This document shows, piece after piece, positions 16,071-25,015 of a DNA stretch of 64,000 nucleotides. Position 1 is the first letter of the stretch; the number at the start of each line of letters is the position of its first letter. The position numbers and the translations under genes are program-made. A model generated the notes under the pieces. It was not told the DNA's origin and made no database searches. It saw only the letters and a list, made by a program, of their open reading frames with translations. This stretch comes from Streptomyces sp. NBRC 110611 (GTDB taxonomy: Bacteria; Actinomycetota; Actinomycetes; Streptomycetales; Streptomycetaceae). The stretch is taken from contig NZ_BBUY01000005.1 of assembly GCF_001590865.1 (NCBI RefSeq), positions 310,001 to 374,000 of the forward strand, read 5' to 3'.

Positions 16071-17030
16071 GAACCGCGCCCAGGCCGCCGAGCCGAACAC
16101 CACCGCGTAGAGCGCCTGAAGGCCCACGTTCTTCTGCAGCTGATCCCAGTAGACGGGGTCGCGAAGCAGATCCGCGAAGGACAGCCAGTAATGCGGGAAG
16201 AGGTAGGGCTGTACGGCTTCCAGCTGCGGGATGGTGTCCAGGATCTGCACCGTGATCAGCAGCCCGACCGTGGTCGCCATAGCGGCGGTCCCGCTGGTCG
16301 TCAGGGTGGAGACGAACAGGCCGACGGCGGCCACTCCGATCAGCGAGAGGGCCACCACGCCCGCGATGGCCAGCGCCCGCAGCAGCCCCTCGCCGAAGGG
16401 TATGGACGTGCCGGAGAGCAGGGTGATGTCGCCGAGGGGGAAGAGCAGCGCGCCGGTCGTCAGCGCGGAGAGCGCCACGACGAGGGTGCCCGCCAGGCAG
16501 AACGTCAGGGTCGTGGCGTACTTGACCAGTAGGAGCCGGGTCCGGCCGGCGGGGGCCACCAGGAGATAGCGCAGCGTTCCGCCCTGCGCCTCGCCGGCTA
16601 TGGAGTCGCCCGCGATCAGGCCGGTGGCCATCGGCAGGAAGAACGGCAGGGTCACCGCGAGTGAGGCGAAGACCAGGAAGAGGCCGTTGTGGGCGACCTG
16701 GGAGAGGAACGCCGGGCCGCCTTCGCCCCCGTCGTGGCCCGCCGCCCCGCCGTCGCCCGTCTGGATCTTGACGGCGATCCCGACCAGGACCGGTACGCCC
16801 GCGAGCACCGCCAGCAGCGCCAGGGTGCGCCAGCGCCGGAAGGTCATGGCGACCTCGCTGCGCAGCAGCCCCAGCGACCGCGCCGCTCGGAACCAACCGG
16901 ACCGCCCGCCCTGACCGGACCGACCGGGCCGCCCTCCCCGACCGGGCCGACCGGGCCGCCCTCCCCGACCGGGCCGACCGGGCCGACCTCCCTGGCCGGG
17001 CCAACCGGACGCTGTCTCAGCCTGCGACAT
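16047..17030 (-). CDS. ABC transporter permease
   Basis: 327 residues. The N-terminal ~45 residues are a Gly-Arg-Pro tract (GRPGRPGRGG repeated) encoded by a 27-bp tandem repeat at about 16922-16990; six membrane segments follow (for example LALLAVLAGVPVLVGIAV, LFLVFASLAVTLPFFLPMATG, LITVQILDTIPQL). The pattern, including GDSIAGEAQGGTLRYLLVAP, is that of ABC-2 type permeases. It pairs with the ATPase gene that overlaps its start by 14 bases. Substrate unknown; such pairs usually export drugs, lipids or peptides. The repeat tract could be cytoplasmic and disordered, and the start could also be placed after it. Confidence 0.85.
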   Translation of the reverse strand: MSQAETASGWPGQGGRPGRPGRGGRPGRPGRGGRPGRSGQGGRSGWFRAARSLGLLRSEVAMTFRRWRTLALLAVLAGVPVLVGIAVKIQTGDGGAAGHDGGEGGPAFLSQVAHNGLFLVFASLAVTLPFFLPMATGLIAGDSIAGEAQGGTLRYLLVAPAGRTRLLLVKYATTLTFCLAGTLVVALSALTTGALLFPLGDITLLSGTSIPFGEGLLRALAIAGVVALSLIGVAAVGLFVSTLTTSGTAAMATTVGLLITVQILDTIPQLEAVQPYLFPHYWLSFADLLRDPVYWDQLQKNVGLQALYAVVFGSAAWARFTTRDITA

Positions 17031-18084
17031 CGAAGCCCTCCCCGGTCAACTGGACGAAGATGTCCTCCAGCGAGGCGCGTTCGGTTCCGAAGGCACGGAC
17101 CCGCACGCCGGCGTGCACCAGCGCGGCGTTGAGGTCCGCCAGCTCCGGTGCCCCCGCACCGTCCGGCCCGCCGCCCGGCAGTTCACCCGTCACCCGGTCG
17201 TCGGTGGCCTGAAGGCCGGTCACCCCCTGTTCCTTCAGCACCCGGACCGCGTCCGCGGCGTCCGGAGTGGTCACCGTCAGCCTGGCCGCGCCCCGCGGGC
17301 CCAGCACCGTGGCGGAGAGGTCGGCGACCGTGCCCTGGGTGATCAGCCGGCCGCGGGCCATCACCGCGGCATGGGTGCATACCTGCTCGATCTCGTCGAG
17401 GAGATGGGAGGAGAGGAAGACGGTGGTGCCGTCCGCCGCCAGCTCACGGACCAGGGCGCGGATCTCCCGCATGCCCTGCGGGTCCAGGCCGTTGGTCGGC
17501 TCGTCGAGCACCAGCAGCTCACGGGGCTGGAGCAGGGCCGCGGCCAGGCCGAGCCGCTGCTTCATGCCGAGGGAGTACGCCCGCGCCTTCTTGCCGGCCG
17601 CAGCGGCCAGGCCCACCCGCTCCAGGGCGCGGCCGACCCGTTCCTCACGAGTGCGGGGGTCGGCGACCGGGTCGGCGGCGTCGAATCGCCGCAGGTTGTC
17701 GCGCCCGCTGAGGAATCCGTAGAGCGCCGGGCCCTCGATGAGCGCGCCCACCTCGGGGAGCACCCGGCGCCCGGCCGCGGGCATCGGCCGGCCGAGCACC
17801 CGGGCGCTGCCGGCGGTCGCGTCGATCAGGCCCATCAGCATGCGGATGGTGGTGGTCTTGCCGGAGCCGTTGGGGCCGAGGAATCCGAAGACGCTGCCGC
17901 GCGGGACGACCAGATCGAGGCCGTCCACGGCGAGCCGACCGCCGCGGTAGGCCTTGGTCAGGCCTACCGTCTCGATCGCCCGGTCGCCGAGGGGCGTACC
18001 GCCGGTGCCCTCAAGGCGCGGGGGAGGCTGTCCGGGCGCGGGCGGGCGCGTGCCGTCGGGCCCGGAGACGGGCGGCTGTGGCAT
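17017..18084 (-). CDS. ABC transporter ATP-binding protein
   Basis: The ATG at 18084 has GGGGGA 5 bases upstream; the frame is open to 18126 with another ATG at 18096. It has 355 residues, with a Pro-rich N-terminus of ~35 residues. Walker A is GPNGSGKTT (about 70-78), the signature region is YSLGMKQR and Walker B is LLVLDEPTNGLD, with an HLL switch motif in SSHLLDEIEQ. It belongs to the CcmA/drug-export class of ABC-2 ATPases. It powers the overlapping permease. A LolA-like protein gene lies 173 bases upstream on the same strand and may be part of the same transport unit. Confidence 0.93.
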   Translation of the reverse strand: MPQPPVSGPDGTRPPAPGQPPPRLEGTGGTPLGDRAIETVGLTKAYRGGRLAVDGLDLVVPRGSVFGFLGPNGSGKTTTIRMLMGLIDATAGSARVLGRPMPAAGRRVLPEVGALIEGPALYGFLSGRDNLRRFDAADPVADPRTREERVGRALERVGLAAAAGKKARAYSLGMKQRLGLAAALLQPRELLVLDEPTNGLDPQGMREIRALVRELAADGTTVFLSSHLLDEIEQVCTHAAVMARGRLITQGTVADLSATVLGPRGAARLTVTTPDAADAVRVLKEQGVTGLQATDDRVTGELPGGGPDGAGAPELADLNAALVHAGVRVRAFGTERASLEDIFVQLTGEGFDVAG

Positions 18085-18257
18085 CGGCTCCCCCATGTCG
18101 TACGGATGAACAGCCCGCGGTCCCACGGGGGAGTGGCCCCGCGGGTGGTGCCGCGCCGCCCGGGGCAGGGCGACGCGGCAGCCCCTGGCCTACCGCTGCC
18201 TCCGGTGTACCGCTGGCCCACTGCGGTGACCCGTTGCTCGGCGGCTTGCTTGACGGC

Positions 18258-19556
18258 CTACTTGGCGGCGTTGGCCGCGTCGATCAGGGCCTGCTTGTCG
18301 ACGGCGCCGACGTAGACGGTGCCGTTGTCCGTTATCAGGGCGTTGACCAGGCGGGTGCTGAAGATCCGGCCGGTGCCGAAGGAGCCGCTGGCCTTCTCAC
18401 CGAGGCTGTCCAGGAACGCGCCCGCGTCACCGCCGGCGGCCTTGTCCTTGCCGGTGGGCAGGCCGGAGCCGGCGCCCTTGATCGTGGCGATGGACGTCCA
18501 GCCCTCGCCGATGACGTTCAGCCCGCCCAGGTTCTTCGCCGGCCCCTTCTGTCCCTTCTCGAACTCCTTCACGTCCTTCTGTCCGGCGGCGTCCTTGCCG
18601 TGTGCGCGCTCGGCCTTCGCCCGCTCCTCGTCGGCGTCGACGACCTTGGCGCCCTTGGGCGGAGTGAAGGAGAACGTGCTCGCGGCGGGCTTGGCGAAGT
18701 CGACGCTGGTGAAACCGACGTCGATGGCGGCCGGGCCACCACTCTTCGGGGTCAGGGTGAACTTCAGCGGCGTCCCGTTGGCGGCGTCGACCGCCACCCG
18801 GATCGAGCCGACCGTCGAGCCGGCCTGCTTCGGCTTGATCAGCAGCTGGTAGGCGTCCCGTCCGGCGACCTTGGCGGTGCCGTCGACGGTGACCGAGGTC
18901 GTGTCACCGGCCGCCTTCAGAGCCTGCTTCGTCAGGTCCTGCGGGGTGGCGTTCTTCAGGTCTTCGGGGAGGCCCCGGGGCTTCCCGCGCTCGCCGTGCC
19001 GGCCTGCGTCGGGCGCGGTGCTGTGGACAGCGGTGTTGCTGCCGCTGTCATACGCCCAGACCTCGCTGCCGCTGTGGACGAGGCTGTACTCGGCGGCCTT
19101 GTCGACGATGGACACCCGTTGTTTGTCGGGACCGTCGGCGGCGACGCGGAGCGTGTGCGTACCGGACGCCAGCTCCATCAGCTTCTTCCCGGGCGACACG
19201 GACGCGCCGTCCCCGTCCTTCTCGCCGCCGCCCGCGCCGCCCTGGCCACCGCCGAAGCCGCCGGCCCCGCCGCCGAGCCCGTCCGGCAGGGACGGCAGGC
19301 CGAGGTCCGTGGTGACCCGCACCGTGCCGGAGAGCTGCTGGACGTCCGACGTGGCGATCTTGGCTATCAGGTCCGCTGCGGAGATCTTCGGCAGATCCGG
19401 GGAACCGGAGCCGGCGAACGCCGGAACCAGCCCGATCGTGGCCGCCGCAACTCCCGCCACCGCGACCGGCACGGCGTACCGCACCGTCTTACGGCGCTTC
19501 GACGCGCGCTCCCCGTCCCATGCGTCGGTGAACTCGGTCGGTTCGTTCCGTGGCAT
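18258..19556 (-). CDS. LolA/DUF2092-like membrane-anchored protein
   Basis: The ATG at 19556 follows GGAGG at 6 bases; the frame is open to 19766, but that part is a shadow. It has 432 residues. After a charged ~22-residue start there is one membrane segment (YAVPVAVAGVAAATIGLVPAFAG), which may be a signal peptide or anchor. The outside part has beta-rich stretches like LolA/LolB-fold proteins (LSGTVRVTTDLGLPSL, YSLVHSGSEVWAYDSGSNTAV). It also has two long low-complexity inserts, one Gly-rich near residue 85 and one Lys/Glu-rich near 315. Streptomyces genomes often place this gene beside an ABC-2 exporter. It may carry or sense a hydrophobic substrate; the exact role is unknown. Confidence 0.8.
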   Translation of the reverse strand: MPRNEPTEFTDAWDGERASKRRKTVRYAVPVAVAGVAAATIGLVPAFAGSGSPDLPKISAADLIAKIATSDVQQLSGTVRVTTDLGLPSLPDGLGGGAGGFGGGQGGAGGGEKDGDGASVSPGKKLMELASGTHTLRVAADGPDKQRVSIVDKAAEYSLVHSGSEVWAYDSGSNTAVHSTAPDAGRHGERGKPRGLPEDLKNATPQDLTKQALKAAGDTTSVTVDGTAKVAGRDAYQLLIKPKQAGSTVGSIRVAVDAANGTPLKFTLTPKSGGPAAIDVGFTSVDFAKPAASTFSFTPPKGAKVVDADEERAKAERAHGKDAAGQKDVKEFEKGQKGPAKNLGGLNVIGEGWTSIATIKGAGSGLPTGKDKAAGGDAGAFLDSLGEKASGSFGTGRIFSTRLVNALITDNGTVYVGAVDKQALIDAANAAK

Positions 19557-20042
19557 CTGCCTACCTCCGTCGTCTGCGGCGGTTGCTGCGCTGTCCTCGC
19601 GCCCCCCCTGGAGCTGCTGGTGGCTCGTTCGCCGCGCTGTGGTGCTCTCCATCTCACCAAAGCACCCGGCACAAAGCGTCAGCCCGCGGGTCCAACTCGT
19701 CGTACTGCTGAGGTATGACAACCGGTCACCGCGCAGCGGAACACATACAACAGGAGTCGGACCCACCCCCTAAGGGCTCCCCCTCACCTCTCCGAGGACT
19801 GCCTCTCACCTCCCCAAGGACCGCCTCCCCAACCACGGCGAGAACCACGCCGAGAACCACGGCGAGCTGCGGGGAATATCCCCCGCCCTCAGCCGGTTGT
19901 AGGCCCGCAGGGGGCGCTCACGACCCTTAGGGGATCTGTTCGAAAACCCCTAGGGGACCCAGCGTTCGAAAGCCCCCAGGGACCCAGCGGCCAGCCCCTG
20001 ATCGCCACTCGGTACCCCGCCCCGGCTTCCCTCGTCCCGACT
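19557..20042. other. Intergenic region: LolA-like gene promoter side, no gene seen
   Basis: About 490 bases without a credible gene. It must hold the promoter of the minus-strand LolA-like gene and the 3' end signals of the polyprenyl synthase gene. It contains short repeats (CACGGCGAGAAC near 19843-19870) and the 26-bp duplication listed separately. No clear -35/-10 pair stands out. Confidence 0.6.
19938..19988. repeat. Tandem 26/25-bp duplication
   Basis: Two adjacent units at 19938-19963 and 19964-19988 both start GTTCGAAA and end GGGACCCAGC. They lie just past the 3' end of the polyprenyl synthase gene. CCCTAGGG-like palindromes within and near the first unit could form a weak terminator. 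Confidence 0.75.
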
Positions 20043-21056
20043 TCACCCGGCCCGGTGGACCACCGCGTCGCACAGGCCCTCGAGAGCCGACTTGGCCATG
20101 CACTCGGGCAGCGGCGCCAGCGTGGCGCGCGCCTCCTCCGCGTACCGCACGGTGTCCCGGCGGGCCTCTTCGAGTGCCGGGTGGGCGCGCAGCCGGACCA
20201 GCGCCTCGGCGTGCCGGGCGTCATCGGTGAGATCGCCCGCCAGCAGCTCGCACAGCGCCCGGTCCTCGGGCGTGCCGGAGCTGCTCTCTGCCCGCGCCCG
20301 CAGACGCAGCACGGGCAGCGTCGGAATGCCCTCACGCAGGTCGGTTCCGGGCGTTTTGCCGGACTCGTGCGAGTCGCTGGCGATGTCCAGCACGTCGTCC
20401 GCCAGCTGGAACGCGGTGCCCAGCCGCTCGCCGTACTGAGTGAGGATGTTGGCCGTCGACTCATCAGCGCCCGACATCATGGCGCCGAAACGGCAGGCGA
20501 CGGCGACCAGCGACCCGGTCTTGCCCGCGAGGACGTCCAGATAGTGATCGACGGGGTCGCGGCCGTCACGTGGGCCGGCGGTCTCCAGAATCTGCCCCGT
20601 CACCAGGCGCTCGAACGCCTCGGCCTGGATACGGACCGCCTCGGGCCCGAGGTCGGCGAGGATGTGGCTGGCGCGGGCGAAGAGGAAGTCGCCGGTCAGC
20701 ACCGCGACGGAGTTGCCCCAGCGGGCGTTGGCGCTGGCCACGCCGCGGCGCACATCGGCCTCGTCCATCACGTCGTCGTGGTACAGCGTCGCCAGGTGCG
20801 TCAGCTCCACGACCACCGCGGCGGGCACCACACCCGGGCTGTGGGGGTCACCGAACTGGGCCGCGAGCATCACCAGCAGCGGCCGGAACCGCTTGCCGCC
20901 CGCGCGCACGAGGTGCTGCGCGGCTTCGGTGATGAACGGCACGTCGCTCTTGGTGGCCTCCAGCAGGCCCTCCTCGACAGCCGCCAACCCGGCCTGGACA
21001 TCGGCCTCAAGAGCCTGGTCCCGCACGCTCAGCCCGAAGGGCCCGACGACGGTCAC
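20043..21056 (-). CDS. Trans-polyprenyl diphosphate synthase
   Basis: The GTG at 21056 follows AGGAG at 8 bases; the frame extends to 21572, but that part is not protein-like. It has 337 residues. It condenses isopentenyl diphosphate onto allylic primers to make a long all-trans chain. The first Asp-rich motif DDVMD begins at residue 94 and the second, DDVLD, at 220; the substrate-binding GGKRFRP and the GxGxQ-like segment before the second motif are present. The family matches hepta-, octa- and nonaprenyl synthases. In an organism with a futalosine pathway and nuo genes nearby, the product is most likely the menaquinone side chain. There is no partner subunit gene nearby, so it is probably homodimeric. 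Confidence 0.93.
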   Translation of the reverse strand: MTVVGPFGLSVRDQALEADVQAGLAAVEEGLLEATKSDVPFITEAAQHLVRAGGKRFRPLLVMLAAQFGDPHSPGVVPAAVVVELTHLATLYHDDVMDEADVRRGVASANARWGNSVAVLTGDFLFARASHILADLGPEAVRIQAEAFERLVTGQILETAGPRDGRDPVDHYLDVLAGKTGSLVAVACRFGAMMSGADESTANILTQYGERLGTAFQLADDVLDIASDSHESGKTPGTDLREGIPTLPVLRLRARAESSSGTPEDRALCELLAGDLTDDARHAEALVRLRAHPALEEARRDTVRYAEEARATLAPLPECMAKSALEGLCDAVVHRAG

Positions 21057-21970
21057 GAGGGGTACTCCTGTCTGCTGACGATCAAACTGAATGTCGATCT
21101 GTCGCTGTCTCCACCATTGGCCAGCGTATCCGGTCCCAGTTCGATCACCGTGAGCGCCCGCCCCCTGAGCCGCCCGGGAAGCATGACGACCCCCGGGTGG
21201 CATGGCATGGATCACATTGTGCTGGGTTTTTTGACGTCGCGGAGCGGCGACAGCGACGGCCCTCACATTCCCGGCCGCCCCAGGAACCACAGCTGTGACC
21301 GGAAGGCCGATATACCGCGCCGGCCACAGGCCCCTCGGCCATCTTCCCAGGACCGGTCCCCCGGCGGGGCCGGCCGACCCACGCGGCCGGGTGAGCGCGA
21401 CACCGTGAGCGACGGGGCCGCGCGGGCTGCGGGGGACTCGGCGGCCGCGGGGAGTGAAGGAGTGAAACGGTCTTGTGTGGCGGCGCACGCGGGAAGCCAG
21501 AACCGAATTGCGCCGTCCGGCAAGGGTTTTCCGGACATTGCCGAGTCCCGGGACGCACGTGCGGTGCCGCACGGTCGTATATGCGGTGCCGCGGGGAGTG
21601 CGTCCGGTGCGGGGGGGGAGGGAGTACGTCTGGTGCGGTAGGGAGTACGTGCGGTGTCACGGCCGGTCGTGTTCGTACGCGCTCGGCTCCCTTCGCCGCG
21701 GCGGCTGTGGAGAGCCGACGCCTCCGGCCCCGCCCCGGCGTGGCCAGGGCCGACGGGCACTCACCCGACCGCACCCCGGCCGGAGGGCGGGCGTCCCTCA
21801 CCCGCCCGGACCGCCTCCTCACGCGAGTTATCCACAGGCCTCATCACCGCGGCTTGCCCGGCCGTACTCTGATCGACAGAGCCGCCGGGCCGGGGATTCA
21901 TCAGCCCCTGATCAGCCCCCCTGACCGGTCAGGCCGGCCCCACTGGCGACGACGAACGCGAGGAGCTGTC
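21057..21970. other. Long intergenic region, no gene supported
   Basis: About 910 bases between divergent genes. Reading frames here give Arg/Pro/Ser-rich peptides without homology-like features. It contains short imperfect repeats of GGGAGTACGT with GCGGTG between about 21560 and 21665, and a single TTATCCACA, like one DnaA box, at about 21828. A possible -10 element TACTCT lies at about 21866 for the following gene. It should hold promoters for both flanking genes; a small RNA cannot be excluded. Confidence 0.55.
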
Positions 21971-23197
21971 ATGCCCGAGCAGAGCCCGTTCGACCTGGCG
22001 GAAGGCGACCCCTTCGGCCCGCACAACCTCCCCTACGGCGTCTTCAGTACCGCCGACGCGCCCGACCAGCACCGCCTCGGTGTCCGCTACGGCAGCTACG
22101 TCCTCGATCTGAGCGCCCTGCCCAGCGCGCTGCCCGCCGCCATCCATCCGCACGCCGAACTGCTCGCAGCGCCGACCCTCAACCCGCTGATGGCCGCGGG
22201 CCGCCCCGTCTGGCGGCAGATCCGCACGGCCGTCCACAGCGCGGTGACCGACCGGACGCACCGCGACGAAGTGGCACCGCTGCTCCATCGGTTGGGCGAG
22301 GTCACCCTGCACCTCCCCTTCGAGGTCGCGGACTACGTCGACTTCTACTCCAGCGAGCACCACGCCACCAACGCCGGACGGATCTTCCGCCCGAACGGCG
22401 CGGCTCTCCCCGCCAACTGGAAGCATCTGCCGATCGGTTACCACGGCCGGGCGGGCACGGTCGTCGCCACGGGAACCCCGGTCGTACGGCCCAACGGCCA
22501 GCGCAAGACGCCCACCGACGAGACACCGGCCTTCGGCCCGTCCACCCGCCTCGACATCGAGGCCGAGGTCGGCTTCGTCGTCGGCACACCGTCCACGCTG
22601 CACGAACCGGTCGGACTCGACTCCTTCCGCGATCACGTCTTCGGCGTCTGCCTGCTCAACGACTGGTCCGCGCGGGACATCCAGGCCTGGGAGTACGTAC
22701 CGCTCGGCCCGTTCCTGGGAAAGTCCTTCGCCACGTCCGTCTCCGCCTGGATCACCCCGCTCGACGCCCTCGACACGGCCCGTACGGCACCGCCCGCCCG
22801 GGACCTGCCGCTGCTTCCCTACCTCGACGACGCGACCGCCGAACCGGGCGGCATCGACATCCGCATCGAGGTCCGCATCAACGGCGAGACCGTCTCCCGG
22901 CCCCCGTTCTCCACGATGTACTGGACCGCGGCCCAGCAACTGGCCCATATGACCGTCAACGGCGCATCCCTGCGCACCGGTGACCTCTTCGCGTCCGGCA
23001 CCGTCTCCGGACCCGAGCCGGACCAGCTCGGCTGCCTGCTCGAACTCACCCAGGGCAAGGGCCCGTACCTCCAGGACGGCGACGAGGTCACCCTCACGGC
23101 CTGGGCGCCGGGCCCCGACGGCGCCCGGATCGGCTTCGGCGAGGTCACCGGCCGCATCCTGCCCGCTCCTGCTTCCCCGGGCCGCGAGACGACATGA
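21971..23197 (+). CDS. fahA: Fumarylacetoacetase
   Basis: The ATG at 21971 follows AGGAG at 6 bases; 408 residues, close to the usual length. It hydrolyses fumarylacetoacetate to fumarate and acetoacetate, the last step of tyrosine and homogentisate breakdown. The N-terminal SH3-like domain is followed by the catalytic core: D124 and the catalytic H131 in DFYSSEHHATNAG, acidic metal ligands in DIEAEVGF, and the hallmark LLNDWSARDIQAWEYVPLGP. All key residues are present. The stop overlaps the next start (ATGA). No other tyrosine-degradation genes are in the window. Confidence 0.95.
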   Translation: MPEQSPFDLAEGDPFGPHNLPYGVFSTADAPDQHRLGVRYGSYVLDLSALPSALPAAIHPHAELLAAPTLNPLMAAGRPVWRQIRTAVHSAVTDRTHRDEVAPLLHRLGEVTLHLPFEVADYVDFYSSEHHATNAGRIFRPNGAALPANWKHLPIGYHGRAGTVVATGTPVVRPNGQRKTPTDETPAFGPSTRLDIEAEVGFVVGTPSTLHEPVGLDSFRDHVFGVCLLNDWSARDIQAWEYVPLGPFLGKSFATSVSAWITPLDALDTARTAPPARDLPLLPYLDDATAEPGGIDIRIEVRINGETVSRPPFSTMYWTAAQQLAHMTVNGASLRTGDLFASGTVSGPEPDQLGCLLELTQGKGPYLQDGDEVTLTAWAPGPDGARIGFGEVTGRILPAPASPGRETT

Positions 23198-23841
23198 CCG
23201 GCAATCCCCTCACGCTCCCCGAGGAGTTACTCCTTCTCGCCCTCGACCCGGTCCGCGGCCGTCTCCTGAACAACCCCACGTACCTCCGTTACGGGCTGGC
23301 CGGCGCGGCGCTGGCCGACTTGGAGGCGGCCGGCCGGATCACTGTCGACCACGGCGACCGCATCACCGTGACCAAACCGCTGCCGCTGGGCGATCCCGTA
23401 CTCGACCACGCCCTGACGGCGCTCCGCGCGCCGGTCAAGGGCGGCAACGGCATCAAGGCGCACCGCTGGGTACGCGGCTCCGGCCGGTCCGTCCAGGAGT
23501 TGTGCCTGCGCCGGCTGGAGGAACGCGGCGCTCTGCGCAGAGAGCCCCACCGGGCCCTGGGTCTCTTCCCGTACGACCGGTTCCCGGCCGGCCCGGTGGA
23601 TCTGGCGGCCCCGGCCCGCGCCCGCTTCACAGCGGCTGCCGATGCCCGGTTCCCCGACCGGCGCGGCCGTCTGCTGGCCGCCTACGCCTCGGCAACCGGT
23701 CTGGACGCCGGGCTCCTGCCGGGTGGCGCCCATCGCCCCCTGCGGCGCGACCTGCGGCGTCTGGCCAAGGAGGAGTGGACCGCGTACGCCGCGTTCCGCG
23801 CCGTCCAGCACGACAAGAGCGCGGCGGGTGGAGGCGCCTAG
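23194..23841 (+). CDS. GPP34 (GOLPH3/Vps74-like) family protein
   Basis: ATG start overlapping the fahA stop by four bases; 215 residues. The start LTLPEELLLLALDPVRGRL and the LAGAALADLEAAGRI helix are typical of the GPP34 domain, which in eukaryotes binds phosphatidylinositol 4-phosphate. Actinomycetes carry many copies of unknown role, probably peripheral membrane proteins. Coupling to fumarylacetoacetase implies co-expression but does not suggest an obvious shared task. Confidence 0.88.
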   Translation: MTGNPLTLPEELLLLALDPVRGRLLNNPTYLRYGLAGAALADLEAAGRITVDHGDRITVTKPLPLGDPVLDHALTALRAPVKGGNGIKAHRWVRGSGRSVQELCLRRLEERGALRREPHRALGLFPYDRFPAGPVDLAAPARARFTAAADARFPDRRGRLLAAYASATGLDAGLLPGGAHRPLRRDLRRLAKEEWTAYAAFRAVQHDKSAAGGGA

Positions 23842-24389
23842 GAGACTCAGGAGGGAGTACGTCAGGCTGCCCCGGCCGTAGGCGGATCGCAGGTTGACCG
23901 GGGAGAGGCTGGGAGAGGCCTCGGCTTCCGGCGGCAGAGGGCGGTGCGGGGCTCGGCTCCGCGGGCGCCGATGCCGTGGGGCTCGTGGCCGTCATGCGCG
24001 GGGCTCATTGCCGTCATGAGCGTTGTCGGTGTGCCGAGCATCGGCGGCTAGTGGGGGTGCGGGGAGGTGGAGGGGGCGGGGGGAGGGGGAGCCCCCCCGG
24101 GGCGGAGGGACGGTGAGCCGGACCCCGTTGGACCGCCCCCTCCACCCCGCCCCACCTCCCCGCGCTCCCTCCCCGCGCGCCCCCTCTCCGCCCCGCCCGC
24201 TTTACCCCTCCGCCCCGCCCGCTTCATCCCCTTCGCCCGGCACCGCCGCCTTTCCTGTCACAGCCTCACACCAAGTCCGTACCGGCGCAGCCGCAATCCG
24301 GGCGAGGGGCCGGACGGGGTCGGGGGCCGCTGCTAGCCTCACGTCTCCCTGTTCCACAACGGACCTGTCCCACAACGGAGGAGACGTAC
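23842..24389. other. Intergenic region, no gene seen
   Basis: About 550 bases, very GC-rich with runs such as CCGCCCCGCCC between 24180 and 24235. No credible reading frame with a ribosome site. The repeat CCACAACGGA occurs twice at about 24354 and 24369, just before the lipoprotein gene. The promoter of that gene must lie here. Confidence 0.55.
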
Positions 24390-24875
24390 GTGCGCAAGGC
24401 AGCGCAGATCGCCGGGGCGGCAGCCATCGCCGCGACGCTGCTCAGCGGCTGCGGAAGCAGCGGCGACAACGGCAGCGACAGCAAGCCGGGCAAGAAGCCG
24501 GAGGCCGCGCCGTCAACTCCGGGAGGCGCGGACAAGCCCGCGAGCCCCGAGGCGGTCGAGGGCGCGTGGAAGGCAGGATCGGACAGCAGCCCGCTGGTCC
24601 TCGTGATCACCAAGGGAACGGTCGCCTTCAGCAACGGCCACAAGGCAGCCTGCCTGGGCAAGGTCCAGGAGATGGCCGGGATGACCATGGCCGCGCTGAA
24701 GTGCACCGACGGGGACACCACCCGCACCATGGGCACCCTCAAGCCCGGGGCGGACGGCAAGACCCTGACCGTGGAGTGGAAGAACGGCCCCACCGACAAG
24801 TACACCAAGTCCGGGGACGGCAGCGTGAAGATCCCCGAGATGCCGGAGCTGCCGAGCGGCCTGCCCAAGAGCTGA
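24390..24875 (+). CDS. Small lipoprotein
   Basis: GTG start after GGAGGAGAC; 161 residues. A short signal peptide (MRKAAQIAGAAAIAATLLSGC) ends in the lipobox LLSGC, with Cys about residue 21 as the lipidated residue. A Gly/Ser/Pro-rich linker follows, then a ~105-residue beta-rich domain (GAWKAGSDSSPLVLVITKG, CLGKVQEMAGMTMAALKC) with two Cys that could form a disulfide outside the cell. Function unknown. It converges on nuoN across a strong terminator. Confidence 0.85.
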   Translation: MRKAAQIAGAAAIAATLLSGCGSSGDNGSDSKPGKKPEAAPSTPGGADKPASPEAVEGAWKAGSDSSPLVLVITKGTVAFSNGHKAACLGKVQEMAGMTMAALKCTDGDTTRTMGTLKPGADGKTLTVEWKNGPTDKYTKSGDGSVKIPEMPELPSGLPKS

Positions 24876-24941
24876 CCGGGACGACCGGCCCGTTGCGTAA
24901 TGGGCCCGTCCGCAGCGTAACGGCTGGTCCCGGTCCGTAGC

Positions 24942-24990
24942 GTAATGGCCGCCGTCCGGCCCCAAAGGGGCTCCGGGCGGCGGCCATTAC
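24942..24990. terminator. Bidirectional terminator between lipoprotein gene and nuo operon
   Basis: An inverted repeat pairs 24942-24959 (GTAATGGCCGCCGTCCGG) with 24973-24990 (CCGGGCGGCGGCCATTAC), 18 bp with one wobble or mismatch and a loop that itself contains CCCC...GGGG. It lies 66 bases after the lipoprotein stop and 26 bases beyond the nuoN stop, so it ends both transcripts. Confidence 0.85.
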
Positions 24991-25015
24991 GGTACGGAGG
25001 CGCAGGCGCGGATGT

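Noticed and set aside
16922..16990. GRPGRPGRGG repeat as a possible separate collagen-like protein
   Set aside because: It is in frame with the ABC permease and short; treated as its disordered N-terminus.
21145..21822. Minus-strand frame in the long gap upstream of fahA
   Set aside because: Pro/Arg/Ser/Cys-rich without conserved pattern or ribosome site; not counted as a gene.
21826..21836. TTATCCACA like a DnaA box
   Set aside because: A single copy without neighbouring boxes, dnaA or dnaN; not an origin.
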